A stretch of 25,438 nucleotides of DNA from an uncultured Clostridia bacterium (GTDB lineage: Bacteria > Bacillota > Clostridia > Oscillospirales > CAG-272), in assembly GCA_904501985.1 (NCBI GenBank), contig CAJGCT010000028.1, positions 1-25,438 of the forward strand, written 5' to 3'. The translations under genes and the position numbers were made by a program. The notes beneath the pieces are model-generated. The model was not told the origin of the DNA. It did not search any database and worked only from the letters and a program-made list of their open reading frames with translations. Of the stretch, positions 16,305 through 24,170 are shown in pieces; positions within the stretch are counted from its first letter, which is position 1; the number at the start of each line of letters is the position of its first letter.

Positions 16305-16649
16305 ATGTCAAAAAACATAAAGAAATCAGAAAATAAGCTCCGCCGCGGCACAAAGCGGCTTTCAAAGCAGCTTTGCGGCAAAAAAAGCCTTACTTTGAAG
16401 CATTCCTATGATAATTCTTTCTCTATATTCCGCACTGCGAAGGAAAGTCATCCGCTTATCACCGTTACGGCAAGCGGTGAATATAAAATATCCGTCTTCA
16501 AGCTGCTTCTTATACTGCTTTGCACGGTTTCCGCCCTTGCTATTACGGTGACGATTGCAAAAAGAATACGTAATCGCCGCCGTGCACGCATGGACATGGC
16601 AGAATTTGAGGAATATGCCGACTACACAGATGAGGAACTCCCATTTTAA
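16305..16649 (+). CDS. Small single-pass membrane protein of unknown function
   Basis: Not recognised. From ATG 16305 it has 114 residues: a strongly basic N-terminal half (KKSENKLRRGTKRLSK), one hydrophobic helix (about 62-85), a basic cluster after it (RIRNRRRAR), and an acidic C-terminus (FEEYADYTDEELPF). I chose this start because GAGG lies 6 bases upstream; in-frame ATGs at 16263 and 16293 are poorer. The charge pattern does not give a confident orientation. Function unknown; codon use looks like that of the neighbours, so it is likely a real gene. Confidence 0.6.
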   Translation: MSKNIKKSENKLRRGTKRLSKQLCGKKSLTLKHSYDNSFSIFRTAKESHPLITVTASGEYKISVFKLLLILLCTVSALAITVTIAKRIRNRRRARMDMAEFEEYADYTDEELPF

Positions 16650-16704
16650 CGATGCCCCTCTCTTTCTCAATGGGCAAAACATAAACTTAATTTAGGAACA
16701 GACA

Positions 16705-18666
16705 ATGAACAATGATTTTTTACCCATAAACCGCGCCGATATGGATGCGCGCGGCTGGGACCGCCCCGATTTTGTATATGTCACGGGTGATGCTTACGTG
16801 GATCACCCCAGCTTTGGCGTGGCTATAATCTCCCGCGTCCTTGAGGCAGAGGGCTTCCGCGTGGCAATACTTTCACAGCCGGACTACAAGTCCTGCGCGG
16901 CTTTCAAGGAATTCGGACGTCCGCGGCTCGGATTTCTTGTGACCGCCGGAAACATCGACTCCATGGTGGCACACTACACCGCTTCAAAGAAACGCCGCTC
17001 CTATGACTACTATTCCCCCGGCGGAAAAATGGGTCTGCGCCCTGACCGCGCGGTGATAGTTTACTGCAACCGAATCCGCGAAGCATACGGCGACGTGCCG
17101 ATAATTCTCGGTGGACTCGAAGCCTCTCTTCGCCGTCTGGCACACTACGATTATTGGGACGATAAAGTGCGCCGCTCGGTGCTTATCGACTCCCGCGCCG
17201 ATATTCTCACCTACGGTATGGGTGAAAATATTCTCCGCCGTCTTGCAAAGCTCCTTGACAAGGGCATCCCTGTAAAGAAAATACGTGACGTGCGCGGTAC
17301 GGTATATGCCGCCGCTCGCGGAGATGCGGTTCATTTTGACGTGGCGGACAGCTGGGATTACGACGACATAAAAACCGACAAGCGTCGCTATGCCGAGGCT
17401 TTCGGCGTGCAGTACCGCAACACCGATGCCATCAGCGGAAAGGCTATGGTTGAATACTACGACAACAAGCAGCTTGTGCAGAATCCGCCAATGCCGCCCC
17501 TTGAGCGTGAGGAGCTTGACGCGGTGTACGCTCTGCCGTATACGCGTAAGTACCATCCGTCCTATGAACCGCTTAGCGGTGTTCCGGCTATCACCGAGGT
17601 GGAGATGTCCGTCACCCACAACCGCGGCTGTTTTGGCGGATGCAACTTCTGTGCCCTCGCTTTTCATCAGGGGCGTACCGTCCGCTCACGCTCTATAGAA
17701 TCGGTAGCTTCGGAAGCGGAAAAGATCACAAAATCAAAAAACTTCAAAGGATACATCCACGACATCGGCGGTCCGACGGCAAACTTCAGATACGCCGCCT
17801 GCGAAAAACAGCTTCGTGACGGTGTATGTCAGAATAAAAAGTGCCTTGCTCCGAAGCCCTGCAAAAATCTCATTGCCGACCACAGCGAATATATCAAACT
17901 TTTAAAGCGTGTTGAAAGCATCCCCGGCGTGAAAAAGGTATTCATTCGCTCCGGCATCCGATTTGATTATGTGCTTGCGGATAAGGATGAGACCTTCTTC
18001 AAAAAATTGGTGCACGACCATGTAAGCGGACAGCTTAAGGTTGCGCCGGAGCACTGCTCAGCCAATGTCCTTGCCCACATGGGCAAGCCTGCAATAGAGT
18101 CATTCGAAGCGTTTAAAAAGCGGTATTTTGAGCTTACCAAGAGCTTCGGTAAGGAACAGTATCTTGTCCCCTACCTTATGTCAAGCCATCCCGGAAGCCG
18201 CATGGAGGATGCGGTGGAGCTGGCACTGTATCTAAAGAAATGGGGATATGCTCCCGAACAGGTGCAGGACTTCTATCCCACTCCCGGAACGGCATCCACC
18301 GTCATGTATTACACGGGAATTGATCCGCTTACCATGAAAAGCGTGTACTGCGCCCGTGATTATGAGGAAAAGCAGATGCAGAGGGCGCTGCTCCAATTCA
18401 ACCGCCGCGAGAATGCACCGATGGTGCGAAAGGCCCTGCGTGCCTGCGGACGTGAGGACCTTATCGGATACGGTGCCGACTGTCTTGTGCCGCCGGAATC
18501 GGGCAGGAGCCAAAAAACTCCCGGCAAGCCGTCAAAAATCGGCGCAAAAACGCAGAAAAATTCGACGCGCAGGGAGGCTTCAAACAGCAAAGCTCCCACA
18601 TACAAAAAGAAGCCCCACAAGTCAAATTCGCCGGCAAAAGGTCGCTCAAAGAGAAAAACTCCGTAA
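16705..18666 (+). CDS. YgiQ family radical SAM protein
   Basis: Large radical SAM protein of the YgiQ (UPF0313) family, whose reaction is not established. The 4Fe-4S cluster motif is CFGGCNFC with Cys309, Cys313 and Cys316. The N-terminal domain shows the family's ILGGLEASLRRLAHYDYW segment; later segments include HDIGGPTANF, IRSGIRFDY and VAPEHCS. A lysine/serine-rich tail of about 60 residues after roughly 595 is low complexity and may bind nucleic acid or simply be disordered. Length 653 fits the family. The ATG has AGGA upstream. It is the third gene of a plus-strand run with the two unknown membrane proteins, perhaps by chance. Confidence 0.93.
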   Translation: MNNDFLPINRADMDARGWDRPDFVYVTGDAYVDHPSFGVAIISRVLEAEGFRVAILSQPDYKSCAAFKEFGRPRLGFLVTAGNIDSMVAHYTASKKRRSYDYYSPGGKMGLRPDRAVIVYCNRIREAYGDVPIILGGLEASLRRLAHYDYWDDKVRRSVLIDSRADILTYGMGENILRRLAKLLDKGIPVKKIRDVRGTVYAAARGDAVHFDVADSWDYDDIKTDKRRYAEAFGVQYRNTDAISGKAMVEYYDNKQLVQNPPMPPLEREELDAVYALPYTRKYHPSYEPLSGVPAITEVEMSVTHNRGCFGGCNFCALAFHQGRTVRSRSIESVASEAEKITKSKNFKGYIHDIGGPTANFRYAACEKQLRDGVCQNKKCLAPKPCKNLIADHSEYIKLLKRVESIPGVKKVFIRSGIRFDYVLADKDETFFKKLVHDHVSGQLKVAPEHCSANVLAHMGKPAIESFEAFKKRYFELTKSFGKEQYLVPYLMSSHPGSRMEDAVELALYLKKWGYAPEQVQDFYPTPGTASTVMYYTGIDPLTMKSVYCARDYEEKQMQRALLQFNRRENAPMVRKALRACGREDLIGYGADCLVPPESGRSQKTPGKPSKIGAKTQKNSTRREASNSKAPTYKKKPHKSNSPAKGRSKRKTP

Positions 18667-18742
18667 ATTTTCGCTTATCGGGCGTCCGGCAATTTTAAGA
18701 ATTTTAATAAATTACATTTATCTTACAAAAGTCAAAATTCTA

Positions 18743-18771
18743 TTGCTTTTTTGGGAAGATTGGTGTATCAT
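18743..18771 (+). promoter_or_regulatory. Promoter of ireB-ribF-dac run
   Basis: TTGCTT, 17-base spacer, TATCAT, followed by a leader of about 70 bases with a small hairpin (TTCTG/CAGAA) next to the ribosome binding site. Confidence 0.6.
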
Positions 18772-18845
18772 ATATACACAAAGATAAAAAAGGCGATACG
18801 CATACCTTGAAGATGCGCTTCTGCCTGCAGAAAGGACCGATTCCC

Positions 18846-19133
18846 ATGCCGATGCAAACAGATAACAGAGAGTTTCAGTCATTCTCCGACAAGTCCAAGA
18901 CCATAACCTTTACTGTTCCGGACGACCGCGAGGACGAAACAAGAAGAACTCTCATAACAATATACGAAGCACTCCGTGAAAAAGGCTATAATCCCATAAA
19001 TCAGCTTGTGGGATACATCCTTTCGGAAGACCCTACCTATATTACAAACTATAAGAATGCACGCAGTCTCATTCGCCGTATCGACAGAGACGAGCTTCTT
19101 AACGTCCTTGTAAGAAATTATCTGGGTGTATAA
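18846..19133 (+). CDS. ireB: IreB family regulatory phosphoprotein
   Basis: Small protein of the UPF0297/IreB family. In Enterococcus, IreB is a substrate of the Ser/Thr kinase IreK and acts in cephalosporin resistance; this role is transferred by family only. The conserved core is clear: TLITIYEALREKGYNPINQ, then VGYILSEDPTYIT, then KNARSLIRRIDRDELLN. The first ATG with AAAGGA upstream is at 18846, giving 95 residues, slightly longer than the usual 85-90; a second ATG two codons on is possible. In many Bacillota ireB lies between alaS and the Holliday-junction nuclease gene ruvX; here it precedes ribF by six bases. Confidence 0.9.
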   Translation: MPMQTDNREFQSFSDKSKTITFTVPDDREDETRRTLITIYEALREKGYNPINQLVGYILSEDPTYITNYKNARSLIRRIDRDELLNVLVRNYLGV

Positions 19134-19139
19134 GATTTT

Positions 19140-20075
19140 ATGGAAGTATTTGATCTTCGAACAATGCAAAAAGAGGAGAGCACCGTCTCTCCTCTTTCTG
19201 TAGCTTTAGGAAACTTCGACGGCGTGCATACAGGTCATGCCGCACTTATAAGAGAAGCCGCAAAATATGCCAAGGAAAACGGAATCCGCTCTGCGGTATG
19301 GACATTTTCCGACGAAAGTGCTGTTCTCCCAAATAAACCGGACGTTAAATGCATAACCTCCACAAAAGAAAAGCTTGAGCTTATAGCCTCTCTCGGAGTT
19401 GATTACGCAATTCTTGAGAATTTCGAGGCTGTGCGCAGTTTTGCTCCCGAGCAGTTTGTCATCGAGTATCTTAAGAATAAGCTCGGTGCTGTGTGCGCAG
19501 TCTGCGGCTTTAATTTCCGCTTTGGTGCAGGCGGTGTTGGCGATGCAAAAGCGCTCAGCTCACTCATGCATCCGGATCACTGCATAGTTGTCCCCCCCAT
19601 ACACATAGACGGCATCACCGTAAGCTCCACGGAAATACGCAGAATGATTGAAAACGGTGAAATGGAACGCGCCGAGAAATTCCTCGGGCATCCTTTCTCT
19701 GTCACCGCTCCCGTTGTTGAGGGAAAGCATCTCGGCAGGACTATCGGAATCCCCACAATAAATCAGAACTTCCCAAGAGGTCACATTATACCGGGAGGCG
19801 GAATATACATCTGCCGTGTGGAAGCCGAGGGCAAATCTTACCCCGGAATTGCCAATATAGGTACTCGTCCCACCATAAAAGACGACGATCATATTATAAA
19901 CTGCGAGACTCACATCATCGGCTACAGCGGCACGCTGTACGGCGAGTCTGTGAAGGTGTCTTTCCTTAAGCGTCTGCGTGATGAGATGAAATTTGCCGAT
20001 GTTGATGCACTTGGTGCGCAGATACGTCGGGATATCAGCGATACGCTGGCTTATTTTGAAAATATACAGTGTTAA
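19140..20075 (+). CDS. ribF: Bifunctional riboflavin kinase / FAD synthetase
   Basis: Makes FMN from riboflavin and FAD from FMN. The N-terminal FAD synthetase (nucleotidyltransferase) domain has GNFDGVHTGH (24-33) and SSTEIRRMI; the C-terminal flavokinase domain has GRTIGIPTIN and PGGGIYIC, followed by NIGTRPT and the ...CETHI segment. Length 311 is normal. The ATG follows the ireB stop by six bases with only a weak GGGTG upstream, suggesting translational coupling. FMN/FAD made here also supplies the E3 subunit encoded earlier, but there is no regulatory link visible. No FMN riboswitch is seen. Confidence 0.96.
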   Translation: MEVFDLRTMQKEESTVSPLSVALGNFDGVHTGHAALIREAAKYAKENGIRSAVWTFSDESAVLPNKPDVKCITSTKEKLELIASLGVDYAILENFEAVRSFAPEQFVIEYLKNKLGAVCAVCGFNFRFGAGGVGDAKALSSLMHPDHCIVVPPIHIDGITVSSTEIRRMIENGEMERAEKFLGHPFSVTAPVVEGKHLGRTIGIPTINQNFPRGHIIPGGGIYICRVEAEGKSYPGIANIGTRPTIKDDDHIINCETHIIGYSGTLYGESVKVSFLKRLRDEMKFADVDALGAQIRRDISDTLAYFENIQC

Positions 20076-20118
20076 AACAAAGGAATTCTTTGCTTTTTGC
20101 AAAGTCTATGGTAACATT

Positions 20119-21438
20119 ATGAAAAAACGGCTTTTATGCGCCTTTTTAACTGTAATATGCATCCTCACCACCGTGATTCGGGCGGATGCACCGGAGGATA
20201 CTGCGGCGGAGCAGGAATCACTTGCGCCGCCGGTACTGCAAAACGTAGGCACGGCAATTGTATATAATATTGAAAACGACCGCTACATATACGAGCTTGA
20301 TGCGGATAAGATAATCCCCCCTGCTTCGACCGTAAAGCTTATGACCGCTATTGTGGCAGTGGAGGCACTTGGGGATGATCTTGACCGCGAGGTAACCGTG
20401 GAAGCGGAGGCTATCGTAGGTGTGACGGGAAGCAATATCGCCTTAAAACGCGGCGAAAAGCTTACGGTGGAGCATCTTCTTTACGCCCTCATCTGCGGCG
20501 GCGCAAATGATGCCGCAAATGTTCTCGCTGTTGAAACAGCAGGCAGTGTGGAGGCGTTTGTTGCTCTGATGAACGAAAAAGCCCGCGAGATCGGTGCAAC
20601 AAACACGTTTTACACCAATCCCACAGGTATGGATGATCCCCAGATGGTAACAACAACACGCGATGTGGCGATCATCGGTGCATATGCCTACAAGACCGCC
20701 CCCATATGTGAAATGGGCTCGGTTGAAAAATTCGTGATCCCTGCAAACAACAAAGCAAAGCAGCGCACCATCTTCAACAAGAACTACTATTTTTCAACCC
20801 ACATGGAATACAAGTACATATGGGATATTCCCCGCGGACTTAATGCAGGATATACCCCAAACGGCGGAAGCTGTGTGGTCACCACCGGTTCGAGAAACGG
20901 TCTTACCTATGTGGTTGCGGTCCTCGGCGCGATCTCGGATGATAATTACATCTACTCGTATACTGAAGCCGCCGATCTTATAAAATGGGCGTACAAGGCG
21001 TATGACTACAAAAAACTGCTCACAACCTCGGATATGATCTGCGAGGTTCCCGTAAGGCTTTCCGGCAGAGTGGACTATGTGACCCTTTTCCCATCGGAAA
21101 ACGTGGAGCTGTATCTCCCCTCCGACCTTGACGTTGAAAAGGATATAGTAGTGGACTTTAAGCTTGACAAAGACTACTTCACCGCTCCCGTAAGTGAAGG
21201 AGAAGTAGGCGGAGAGCTTACTGTTACATATAACGGTGTTAATCTCGGCACATATGATCTTGTCACGAGAAACAGCGTAACACGCGACAACATACTGTAT
21301 GTAATCGACCTTGTCGCCGGTGCCAGCAGGACCCCTGCTTTCAAGGTTATAGCCACTGCCCTCGGAATACTCCTTGCAGGATACATAGCAGTCCTCGTAT
21401 TTGTGCACTCGGCAAAAAGCAAAAAACGCCGCCCGTAA
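20119..21438 (+). CDS. D-alanyl-D-alanine carboxypeptidase-like protein (S11), altered motifs
   Basis: Penicillin-binding-protein family S11 (PBP5/DacF type). The signal peptide (1 to about 24) leads to the domain with the nucleophile motif STVK (Ser70, Lys73). The second motif, normally SxN, reads GAN (128-130), and the third, normally KTG, reads NAG (242-244) in GLNAGYTPNGG. The nucleophile and its lysine are thus kept while the second serine and the KTG lysine are not, so activity as a D,D-carboxypeptidase is uncertain. A C-terminal region (after about 290) ends in a true membrane helix (about 405-425) with a basic tail, rather than the amphipathic anchor of PBP5. The start ATG at 20119 has no good ribosome binding site; it is chosen because the signal peptide begins there. 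Length 439. Confidence 0.88.
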   Translation: MKKRLLCAFLTVICILTTVIRADAPEDTAAEQESLAPPVLQNVGTAIVYNIENDRYIYELDADKIIPPASTVKLMTAIVAVEALGDDLDREVTVEAEAIVGVTGSNIALKRGEKLTVEHLLYALICGGANDAANVLAVETAGSVEAFVALMNEKAREIGATNTFYTNPTGMDDPQMVTTTRDVAIIGAYAYKTAPICEMGSVEKFVIPANNKAKQRTIFNKNYYFSTHMEYKYIWDIPRGLNAGYTPNGGSCVVTTGSRNGLTYVVAVLGAISDDNYIYSYTEAADLIKWAYKAYDYKKLLTTSDMICEVPVRLSGRVDYVTLFPSENVELYLPSDLDVEKDIVVDFKLDKDYFTAPVSEGEVGGELTVTYNGVNLGTYDLVTRNSVTRDNILYVIDLVAGASRTPAFKVIATALGILLAGYIAVLVFVHSAKSKKRRP

Positions 21439-21523
21439 AACCGGAGCTTTTATGTTTTTTTGTGCCGCACACCCTCTCCATCTTAACATTGTAATAAATT
21501 TTCAAAAAATATCGCAAAAAAGC

Positions 21524-21552
21524 TTGACAAATCCTCTCGGATGTGGTAAAAT
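21524..21552 (+). promoter_or_regulatory. Sigma-A promoter of rpmG-secE-nusG
   Basis: TTGACA, 17-base spacer, TAAAAT. The predicted start is near 21559, giving a leader of about 180 bases before rpmG. Confidence 0.9.
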
Positions 21553-21559
21553 AGTTTTA

Positions 21560-21715
21560 CCTCTGCGAGAGGGTTCTTTTTTTGCGCCGATTTCGCCGCG
21601 AAATGTGCGCAGAAAGGATACCGCTTTTCGGGAGGGAGGTACGCGAGAGCGCCGTCTGCAGCCATGTGGCAGCGACGTTTTTGCAATTCAAAATGCGGTT
21701 GTTTTTCCACCGCAT
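21560..21715 (+). promoter_or_regulatory. Structured 5' leader of rpmG
   Basis: Three hairpins lie between the promoter and rpmG. The first (arms 21560-21564 and 21568-21572) is followed within three bases by a run ending in seven T. It starts about at the predicted transcription start. The second (arms 21653-21659 and 21669-21677, with a two-base bulge) is followed by TTTTT at 21678-21682. The third has perfect 7-bp arms at 21693-21699 and 21709-21715, just before the ribosome binding site. The second resembles an attenuator; the first may protect the 5' end. I do not recognise a known riboswitch or T-box. Confidence 0.45.
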
Positions 21716-21737
21716 AATCTAATCGGGAGGTGCCGAA

Positions 21738-21887
21738 ATGAGAGTTAAAATCACACTGGCGTGCAGCGAATGCAAGCAGAGAAACTACGACACAAAGAAA
21801 AACAAAAAGAATGACCCCGACAGACTTGAAATGAACAAGTACTGCAAATTCTGCCGCAAGCATACCCTTCACAAGGAAACTAAGTAA
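21738..21887 (+). CDS. rpmG: Ribosomal protein L33
   Basis: Small 50S subunit protein of 49 residues, starting MRVKITLACSECKQRNY. It carries both CxxC pairs (Cys9/Cys12 and Cys36/Cys39), so it is the zinc-binding form. The ATG is preceded by GGGAGG. The gene heads rpmG-secE-nusG, the common Bacillota arrangement. Confidence 0.97.
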   Translation: MRVKITLACSECKQRNYDTKKNKKNDPDRLEMNKYCKFCRKHTLHKETK

Positions 21888-21947
21888 TCACTTATATCTG
21901 TTGATGGAGTAAACACTTCGTCGCAAATTTAGATTGGAGGATCTACT

Positions 21948-22220
21948 ATGGCGGAAATCGAGAAAAACGAAGCTAAGGTTCAGGAAGCAAAAGCTGAAAA
22001 GAAGCCCGCAAAGAAGGACAAGCCTTCTTTTGGTGCTCGCATCGGCAAGTTTTTCCGTGAATACAAGGCTGAGATGAAAAAAGTAACTTGGCCGTCCAAA
22101 GAGGACACGCTTAAAAACACCGTTGTCGTAGCTGTTACGGTTATCATCGTCGGAGCTGTTATCGGCGTACTTGACGTTGCGTTCTCCGAAGGTCTTCGCG
22201 CACTCGGAAATCTTATATAA
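21948..22220 (+). CDS. secE: Preprotein translocase subunit SecE
   Basis: Essential single-helix subunit of the SecYEG channel. The 90 residues comprise a charged Lys/Glu-rich N-terminal extension (1-28), the conserved amphipathic segment FFREYKAEMKKVTWPSKED, and one membrane helix (about 58-80). Short one-helix form as expected for Bacillota. TTGGAGGA lies upstream of the ATG. It sits 60 bases after rpmG and 23 before nusG. Confidence 0.97.
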   Translation: MAEIEKNEAKVQEAKAEKKPAKKDKPSFGARIGKFFREYKAEMKKVTWPSKEDTLKNTVVVAVTVIIVGAVIGVLDVAFSEGLRALGNLI

Positions 22221-22243
22221 GATAACGATACGGAGAATCAGAA

Positions 22244-22786
22244 ATGAGCGACCTTTACGACGCAACCGGCGAGAAAAGATGGTATGTAGCTCATACCTAC
22301 TCCGGCTACGAGAACAAGGTTAAGACGAACCTTGAAAAAATCGTCGAAAACCGCGGACTTCAGGATGTTATAGTTGACATCCGCATTCCCGTGGAAACTT
22401 ATATTGATAACGAAACCAAAAAAGAGGTTGAGGAAAAAATATTCCCCAGCTACGTGCTTGTAAAAATGGTAATGACTGACGAAACATGGCATGTCGTCAG
22501 AAATATCAGCGGCGTTACAGGATTTGTTGGTCCGGGATCAAAACCCACCGCACTTACAGAGGCGGAGGTTGCAGCAATGGGCATTGAAGCCGCTGCTCCC
22601 AAGGTCGTTATCAACTTTAACATTGATGATACCGTCGAAATCAAAGACGGAGCTCTTAAGGGTACGCGCGGCGTGCTCAAGGAGTTCTCCGATGACAAGA
22701 AGAAGGTTACGGTACTCGTCAATATGTTCGGAAGAGACACGCCGTTCGAGCTTGACACGGACGCTATTTCTCTTGTGAACGACTGA
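22244..22786 (+). CDS. nusG: Transcription termination/antitermination factor NusG
   Basis: RNA polymerase elongation factor. The NGN domain begins WYVAHTYSGYENKVKTNLE and contains PSYVLVKM and GFVGPGSKPTAL; the C-terminal KOW domain reads VEIKDGALKGTRGVL. Length 180 is typical. GGAGAA precedes the ATG. Normal place after secE and before rplK. Confidence 0.98.
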   Translation: MSDLYDATGEKRWYVAHTYSGYENKVKTNLEKIVENRGLQDVIVDIRIPVETYIDNETKKEVEEKIFPSYVLVKMVMTDETWHVVRNISGVTGFVGPGSKPTALTEAEVAAMGIEAAAPKVVINFNIDDTVEIKDGALKGTRGVLKEFSDDKKKVTVLVNMFGRDTPFELDTDAISLVND

Positions 22787-22810
22787 GGATATTCTCCTCA
22801 ATACGTGGGA

Positions 22811-22869
22811 GGGAGAAAACCACTAAAAATTCTCCCGAAAATCTAATTAGGAGCCCAAAAGGGTCTCCT
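22811..22869 (+). promoter_or_regulatory. Hairpin leader before rplK
   Basis: The 111 bases between nusG and rplK hold two hairpins: GGGAGAA/TTCTCCC (22811-22817, 22830-22836) and GGAGCCC-AAAA-GGG-T-CTCC (22850-22868), the second extendable by flanking pairs. Neither ends in a T-run. In many bacteria L1 represses translation of its own rplK-rplA message by binding such a leader; I suggest this as a candidate site only. Confidence 0.4.
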
Positions 22870-22897
22870 GCTACCACAATACGGAGGTGCATTTATC

Positions 22898-23323
22898 ATG
22901 GCAAAGAAAATTATGGGTTACATCAAACTGCAGCTGCCGGCAGGAAAGGCTACTCCTGCTCCCCCTGTAGGTCCCGCACTCGGTGCATACGGTGTTGCTA
23001 TTCCTGTATTCACCAAGGAATTCAACGAAAGAACCAAGAAGGATATCGGTCTTATCATTCCTGTAGTTATTACAGTTTACGCTGACCGTTCTTTCTCCTT
23101 CATCACCAAGACTCCCCCCGCTCCCGTTCTTATTAAGAAGGCTTGCGGCATTGAGTCCGCATCCGCTACACCTAACAAGACCAAGGTAGCTAAGCTTACC
23201 AAGGATCAGGTTAAGCAGATCGCAGAGACCAAGATGCCCGACCTCAACGCAGGCTCACTTGAAGCTGCGATGAGCATGGTCGCAGGTACCGCACGCAGCA
23301 TGGGTATCACCGTCGAGGAATAA
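22898..23323 (+). CDS. rplK: Ribosomal protein L11
   Basis: Component of the GTPase-associated centre of the 50S subunit and the target region of thiostrepton. Length 141 is exact. Most family motifs are present: PPVGPALG, IPVVITVYADRSFSF, TKTPPAPVL, and the C-terminal GTARSMGI. The highly conserved segment usually written GQxGVNI reads GAYGVAI here, with both Gln and Asn replaced by Ala. Ribosome binding site GGAGG at the ATG. Co-transcribed with rplA after 12 bases. Confidence 0.97.
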   Translation: MAKKIMGYIKLQLPAGKATPAPPVGPALGAYGVAIPVFTKEFNERTKKDIGLIIPVVITVYADRSFSFITKTPPAPVLIKKACGIESASATPNKTKVAKLTKDQVKQIAETKMPDLNAGSLEAAMSMVAGTARSMGITVEE

Positions 23324-23335
23324 GGAGGAGTTACA

Positions 23336-24028
23336 ATGAGCACAGGAAAGAAATATACCGAGAGCGTAAAGCTCATCGAGAAGACAAAGCTTTATGATGC
23401 AGGCGAGGCTCTTTCTCTCGTTTGCCAGACAGCAAAAGCAAAGTTTGACGAGACTGTAGAAGTACACGTACGTCTGGGTGTAGACTCCCGCCACGCTGAC
23501 CAGCAGGTTCGCGGTGCAGTTGTTCTCCCCAACGGTACAGGTAAGACTGTTCGCACCCTTGTTTTCGCAAAGGGCGACAGAGCTAAGGAAGCAGAAGCAG
23601 CAGGCGCTGATTATGTAGGCGCTGAGGATTATGTCGCAAAGATTCAGCAGGAAAACTGGTTTGACTTCGACATCATCATCGCAACTCCCGACATGATGGG
23701 CGTTATCGGCCGCCTCGGTAAGGTTCTCGGTCCTAAGGGACTTATGCCTAACCCCAAGGCCGGTACTGTTACCATGGATGTTGCTAAGGCTGTTACCGAA
23801 GCTAAGGCTGGTAAGATCGAATACCGCCTTGACAAGACCAACATCATTCACTGCCCCATCGGCAAGGCTTCCTTCGGCAAAGAGAAGCTCACCGAGAACT
23901 TCAACGCACTTCTCGGCGCTATCATCAAGGCAAAGCCCGCCGCAACCAAGGGTCAGTACATCAAGAGCTGCGTAGTCGCTTCGACTATGGGCCCCGGTGT
24001 AAAGGTAAATTACGCAAAGCTCGGCTAA
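23336..24028 (+). CDS. rplA: Ribosomal protein L1
   Basis: Binds the L1 stalk of 23S rRNA and often represses its own operon. Length 230 is normal, with the conserved VEVHVRLGVDSRHADQQVRG and LGPKGLMPNPKAGTV segments. AAGGAGG precedes the ATG. It is the last gene before a strong terminator. In most Bacillota rplJ and rplL follow; here an insertion sequence lies next. Confidence 0.98.
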   Translation: MSTGKKYTESVKLIEKTKLYDAGEALSLVCQTAKAKFDETVEVHVRLGVDSRHADQQVRGAVVLPNGTGKTVRTLVFAKGDRAKEAEAAGADYVGAEDYVAKIQQENWFDFDIIIATPDMMGVIGRLGKVLGPKGLMPNPKAGTVTMDVAKAVTEAKAGKIEYRLDKTNIIHCPIGKASFGKEKLTENFNALLGAIIKAKPAATKGQYIKSCVVASTMGPGVKVNYAKLG

Positions 24029-24041
24029 TTGCCGAATATAC

Positions 24042-24069
24042 AAAAACGCCGTCTGCGACGGCGTTTTTT
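24042..24069 (+). terminator. Rho-independent terminator after rplA
   Basis: Stem with arms AACGCCGTC and GACGGCGTT, loop TGC, flanked by A5 and T6. It ends the ribosomal operon 13 bases after the rplA stop. Confidence 0.95.
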
Positions 24070-24124
24070 GTTGCCTGATGTATGTCCGGCAATCGCGCGG
24101 TATACAAAAATCCCCCAACAACAG

Positions 24125-24150
24125 TGATATGCACCCCAAAAGTTAGACAC
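24125..24150 (+). repeat. Left terminal inverted repeat of the IS
   Basis: Matches the right end in reverse complement over the shared CCCAAAAG and TTAGACA blocks, with a few mismatches and one-base gaps. Confidence 0.75.
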
Positions 24151-24170
24151 TTTTGGAGGTGCATATTTTT

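Noticed and set aside
18667..18742. Terminator after the YgiQ gene
   Set aside because: The A/T-rich repeats (AATTTTAA type) lack a GC stem; no convincing terminator was found here.
21603..21722. Possible 39-codon upstream ORF in the rpmG leader, ending 15 bases before rpmG
   Set aside because: It has no ribosome binding site and odd composition; the hairpins explain the region better, though a leader peptide cannot be fully excluded.
23255..24139. Minus-strand open frame of 294 codons opposite rplA
   Set aside because: Shadow of the ribosomal protein L1 gene with strongly biased codons.
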